Assembly: GCA_030151165.1 (NCBI GenBank)
Contig: JASLEM010000193.1
Coordinates: 1 to 15,210, forward strand
Direction: 5' to 3'
DNA: 15,210 nucleotides
Source: Burkholderiaceae bacterium
GTDB lineage: Bacteria > Pseudomonadota > Gammaproteobacteria > Burkholderiales > Burkholderiaceae
Part shown: one piece after another, positions 14,025-15,210 of the stretch
Numbering within the stretch: the first letter of the stretch is position 1
Layout of the letters: every line of letters starts with the position of its first letter
Position numbers and translations under genes: made by a program
The notes under the pieces: generated by a model
The model's database searches: none
Told to the model about the DNA's origin: nothing
The model's input: the letters and a program-made list of their open reading frames with translations, nothing else

Positions 14025-14054
14025 AGCATACCTCTGCACTGGATGAAACCACAA
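14025..14054 (-). promoter_or_regulatory. Candidate sigma-70 promoter of the HNH endonuclease gene
   Basis: On the - strand TTGTGG (14054-14049) and TATGCT (14030-14025) are 18 bases apart, each matching four of six consensus bases. The ribosome site and ATG follow within 30 bases, giving a short leader. Confidence 0.45.
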
Positions 14055-14153
14055 CTTGCGTGGCAGGCGTGTGTCGTGGCGCCCGCGGCCGCTCGAGCTT
14101 CACGCTTCTTTTCGGCGATCGAGGCACGGCTTGCGCGTTAACCCCGATGGAAT

Positions 14154-14171
14154 TCGAACGATCGTGCTATT
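14154..14171. promoter_or_regulatory. Operator-like site 1 (TetR-type dyad)
   Basis: TCGAACGATCGTGCTATT is centred on the perfect palindrome ACGATCGT (14158-14165). Its half-sites, TCGAACGA and (reverse) TAGCACGA, agree at five or six of eight positions, as expected for a dimeric repressor. Its reverse complement recurs at 14267-14284 with one difference in 18. Confidence 0.6.
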
Positions 14172-14240
14172 CCGTGGCGGTTTCGTGACGTCCGACGCGG
14201 ATTTCTAGGATCAGGGTCCTAAAAAAAGGTGGCCACACCG

Positions 14241-14269
14241 TTGGCGCGGGCGTCGGAAGTCTGCAAAAT
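14241..14269 (+). promoter_or_regulatory. Candidate promoter of the TetR gene, overlapped by operator site 2
   Basis: TTGGCG (14241-14246) and CAAAAT (14264-14269) are 17 bases apart, each with four of six consensus matches. The -10 box runs into operator-like site 2, so a bound repressor would block polymerase. The start codon lies about 65 bases downstream of the expected transcription start. Confidence 0.4.
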
Positions 14270-14284
14270 AGCACGACCGTTCGA
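14267..14284. promoter_or_regulatory. Operator-like site 2 (TetR-type dyad)
   Basis: AATAGCACGACCGTTCGA is the reverse complement of site 1 except for one base in the core (ACGACCGT in place of ACGATCGT). The centres of the two sites are 115 bases apart, close to eleven helical turns at 10.5 bases per turn, so both would face the same side of the DNA. It lies 55 bases upstream of the TetR start. Confidence 0.65.
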
Positions 14285-14338
14285 TTTGTTCCGGACGGTG
14301 CTTTCCACCCGAACTCCGGCTCGCCCCGGCAGACTTAC

Positions 14339-15031
14339 GTGAACGACGCCACCGCTCTTCGCCGACCGTCCCGCCCCCTGCAGAAGGGCTTGCAGACGCG
14401 CGCCACGATCATCGAGGCGGCGCTCGGCCTGGCCGCGAACAAGGGCCTCGAAGGCCTGTCGATCGGGTTGCTCGCCGAGGTCACGGGCATGAGCAAGTCG
14501 GGCGTCTTCGCGCATTTCGGCTCGCGCGAGGAACTGCAGATCTCGGTGATCCGAGACTATCACGTCAAGTTCGAGGAGGAAGTCTTCCTCCCCGCGATCC
14601 GCGAGCCGCGCGGCCTGCCGCGCCTGCGCGCCATGTTCGAGCGCTGGGTGCGCCGCGTGTCGTTCGAGATCGATTCCGGCTGCATCTACATCAGCGGCGC
14701 CGTCGAGTTCGACGATCGCCCGGGCCCCGTGCGCGACGCGCTCGCGACGATGGTCCAGACCTGGCAGGACGCGCTCACGCGCTCGATCCAGCTGGCCGTC
14801 GACGTGGGCCATCTCTCGGCCGACACCTCGCCCGAGCAGGTGATGTTCGAGATCCACGGCCTCATCCTGGCGTTGCACCACGACGCCCGCTTCCTTCGCA
14901 ACCCCGGCAGCGTCGAGCGTGCGCGCCAGGGCTTCGAGCGGGTGCTCGCGCACTCGATCCGACCGTCGTCCGGCACCGCGCCGGACGCCGCGACTTCCCC
15001 GTCGAAAGAGCCGCGCGCCGCGCGTCGCTGA
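14339..15031 (+). CDS. TetR-family transcriptional regulator
   Basis: The 230-residue product has the TetR N-terminal DNA-binding domain (about 18-68): TRATIIEAALGLAANKGLEGLS, then the helix-turn-helix LLAEVTGMSKSGVFAHFGSREEL (44-66). The C-terminal ligand-binding and dimerisation domain (about 80-210) has Cys115 and a GAVEFDDRPGPVRDAL segment (120-135) of a type often found next to acyl-CoA metabolism genes. The last 20 residues are Ser/Pro/Arg-rich and probably disordered. The start is GTG 14339; no Shine-Dalgarno is visible, but it gives the normal short tail before the helix-turn-helix. An acyl-CoA dehydrogenase gene starts 52 bases downstream on the same strand. It is probably an autorepressor acting on the paired operators upstream, responding to an acyl-CoA or fatty acid; the ligand is inference from context. 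Confidence 0.93.
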   Translation: MNDATALRRPSRPLQKGLQTRATIIEAALGLAANKGLEGLSIGLLAEVTGMSKSGVFAHFGSREELQISVIRDYHVKFEEEVFLPAIREPRGLPRLRAMFERWVRRVSFEIDSGCIYISGAVEFDDRPGPVRDALATMVQTWQDALTRSIQLAVDVGHLSADTSPEQVMFEIHGLILALHHDARFLRNPGSVERARQGFERVLAHSIRPSSGTAPDAATSPSKEPRAARR

Positions 15032-15083
15032 TCGACCCCTTTCCAGACCCTCATCTCACTTCCCGAGTTCCAGGAGCTTCGAC

Positions 15084-15210
15084 ATGCCTCAATACAACCC
15101 GCCGATCCGCGACATGCAATTCGTGTTGCATGAAGTGCTGAACGTCGTCGACGAGCTGAAGGTGATGCCGCAGCACGCGGAGATCGATGCCGACACCATC
15201 AACGCGGTGC
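15084..15210 (+). CDS. Acyl-CoA dehydrogenase (DmdC/FadE-like), N-terminal part
   Basis: Only the first 42 codons are present; the gene runs off the window. The visible start, PQYNPPIRDMQFVLHEVLNV followed by DADTINAV, is the typical N-terminus of the long (about 600-residue) acyl-CoA dehydrogenases related to DmdC, which oxidise acyl-CoA or methylmercaptopropionyl-CoA to the 2-enoyl form with FAD. The catalytic Glu and FAD-binding motifs lie beyond the edge, so activity and chain-length preference cannot be judged. AGGAG (15072-15076) lies seven bases before the ATG, a better ribosome site than most genes here have. It follows the TetR gene by 52 bases without a visible terminator, so the two may be co-transcribed and controlled by the operators upstream. 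Confidence 0.88.
   Translation, partial: MPQYNPPIRDMQFVLHEVLNVVDELKVMPQHAEIDADTINAV

Larger units (their letters stand above)
13999..14338. other. 340-base divergent spacer between HNH endonuclease and TetR genes
   Basis: No coding sequence is supported here. It is less GC-rich than its surroundings, particularly from about 14145 to 14295. It holds, in order, the ribosome site and candidate promoter of the HNH gene, operator-like site 1 (14154-14171), a short imperfect dyad TAGGA-N6-TCCTA (14206-14221) followed by a run of seven A, a candidate promoter for the TetR gene, and operator-like site 2 (14267-14284). Confidence 0.7.

Noticed and set aside
12686..14029. One 447-codon frame covering both the HNH region and the glycine-zipper lipoprotein
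   Set aside because: The part upstream of 13228 is an off-frame shadow of the HNH gene. The lipoprotein signal and ribosome site at 13228 mark the true start.
14206..14230. TAGGA-N6-TCCTA dyad next to a run of seven A as an intrinsic terminator
   Set aside because: The run is A on the + strand after the dyad; on the - strand the T-run comes before it. Neither orientation gives a hairpin followed by T.

Overview
The window is about 15.2 kb of very GC-rich DNA with dense, mostly leaderless-looking bacterial genes. Gene content (NRAMP transporter, LysR and TetR regulators, SlyB-like glycine-zipper lipoprotein, DmdC/FadE-type acyl-CoA dehydrogenase, several GTG/TTG starts) and protein style point to a betaproteobacterium of the order Burkholderiales. 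That placement is inferred from protein character, not from a search. I see no rRNA, tRNA, insertion sequence, prophage or CRISPR array.

Layout. (1) 1-3270, + strand: the C-terminal end of an NRAMP metal transporter, a SLC13-type permease with two central TrkA-C (RCK-C) domains, and a LysR regulator. (2) 3290-6667, - strand: a signalling cluster read as membrane GGDEF diguanylate cyclase, then a hybrid histidine kinase, then a 134-residue four-helix membrane protein whose start overlaps the kinase stop. The kinase sensor domain closely matches the ethylene-binding domain of plant ETR1-type receptors, with every key ligand and copper residue present. (3) 6812-7972, - strand: a YflT-like stress protein and an exported DUF4142 protein; the latter has a structured 3' region ending in a clear intrinsic terminator. 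(4) 8126-9208, + strand: a class I nitronate monooxygenase. (5) 9254-10600, - strand: a seven-bladed beta-propeller lipoprotein. (6) 10766-12526, - strand: an apparent operon of an alpha/beta-hydrolase fused to a GAF-like domain, a 60-residue orphan small protein, and cytidine deaminase (cdd). (7) 12686-13998, - strand: a glycine-zipper outer-membrane lipoprotein and a stand-alone HNH endonuclease. (8) 14339-15210, + strand: a TetR regulator and the start of an acyl-CoA dehydrogenase gene, preceded by a 340-bp intergenic region carrying two near-identical operator-like sites in inverted orientation.

How the genes may work together. The 3290-6667 cluster could link a small-molecule signal (ethylene, if the copper site is functional) to phosphotransfer, with c-di-GMP made by the neighbouring cyclase; the link between kinase and cyclase is inference from adjacency only. 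The TetR gene probably controls itself and the acyl-CoA dehydrogenase through the operator pair. The most unusual items are the ethylene-receptor-like kinase, the hydrolase-GAF fusion and the paired operators.
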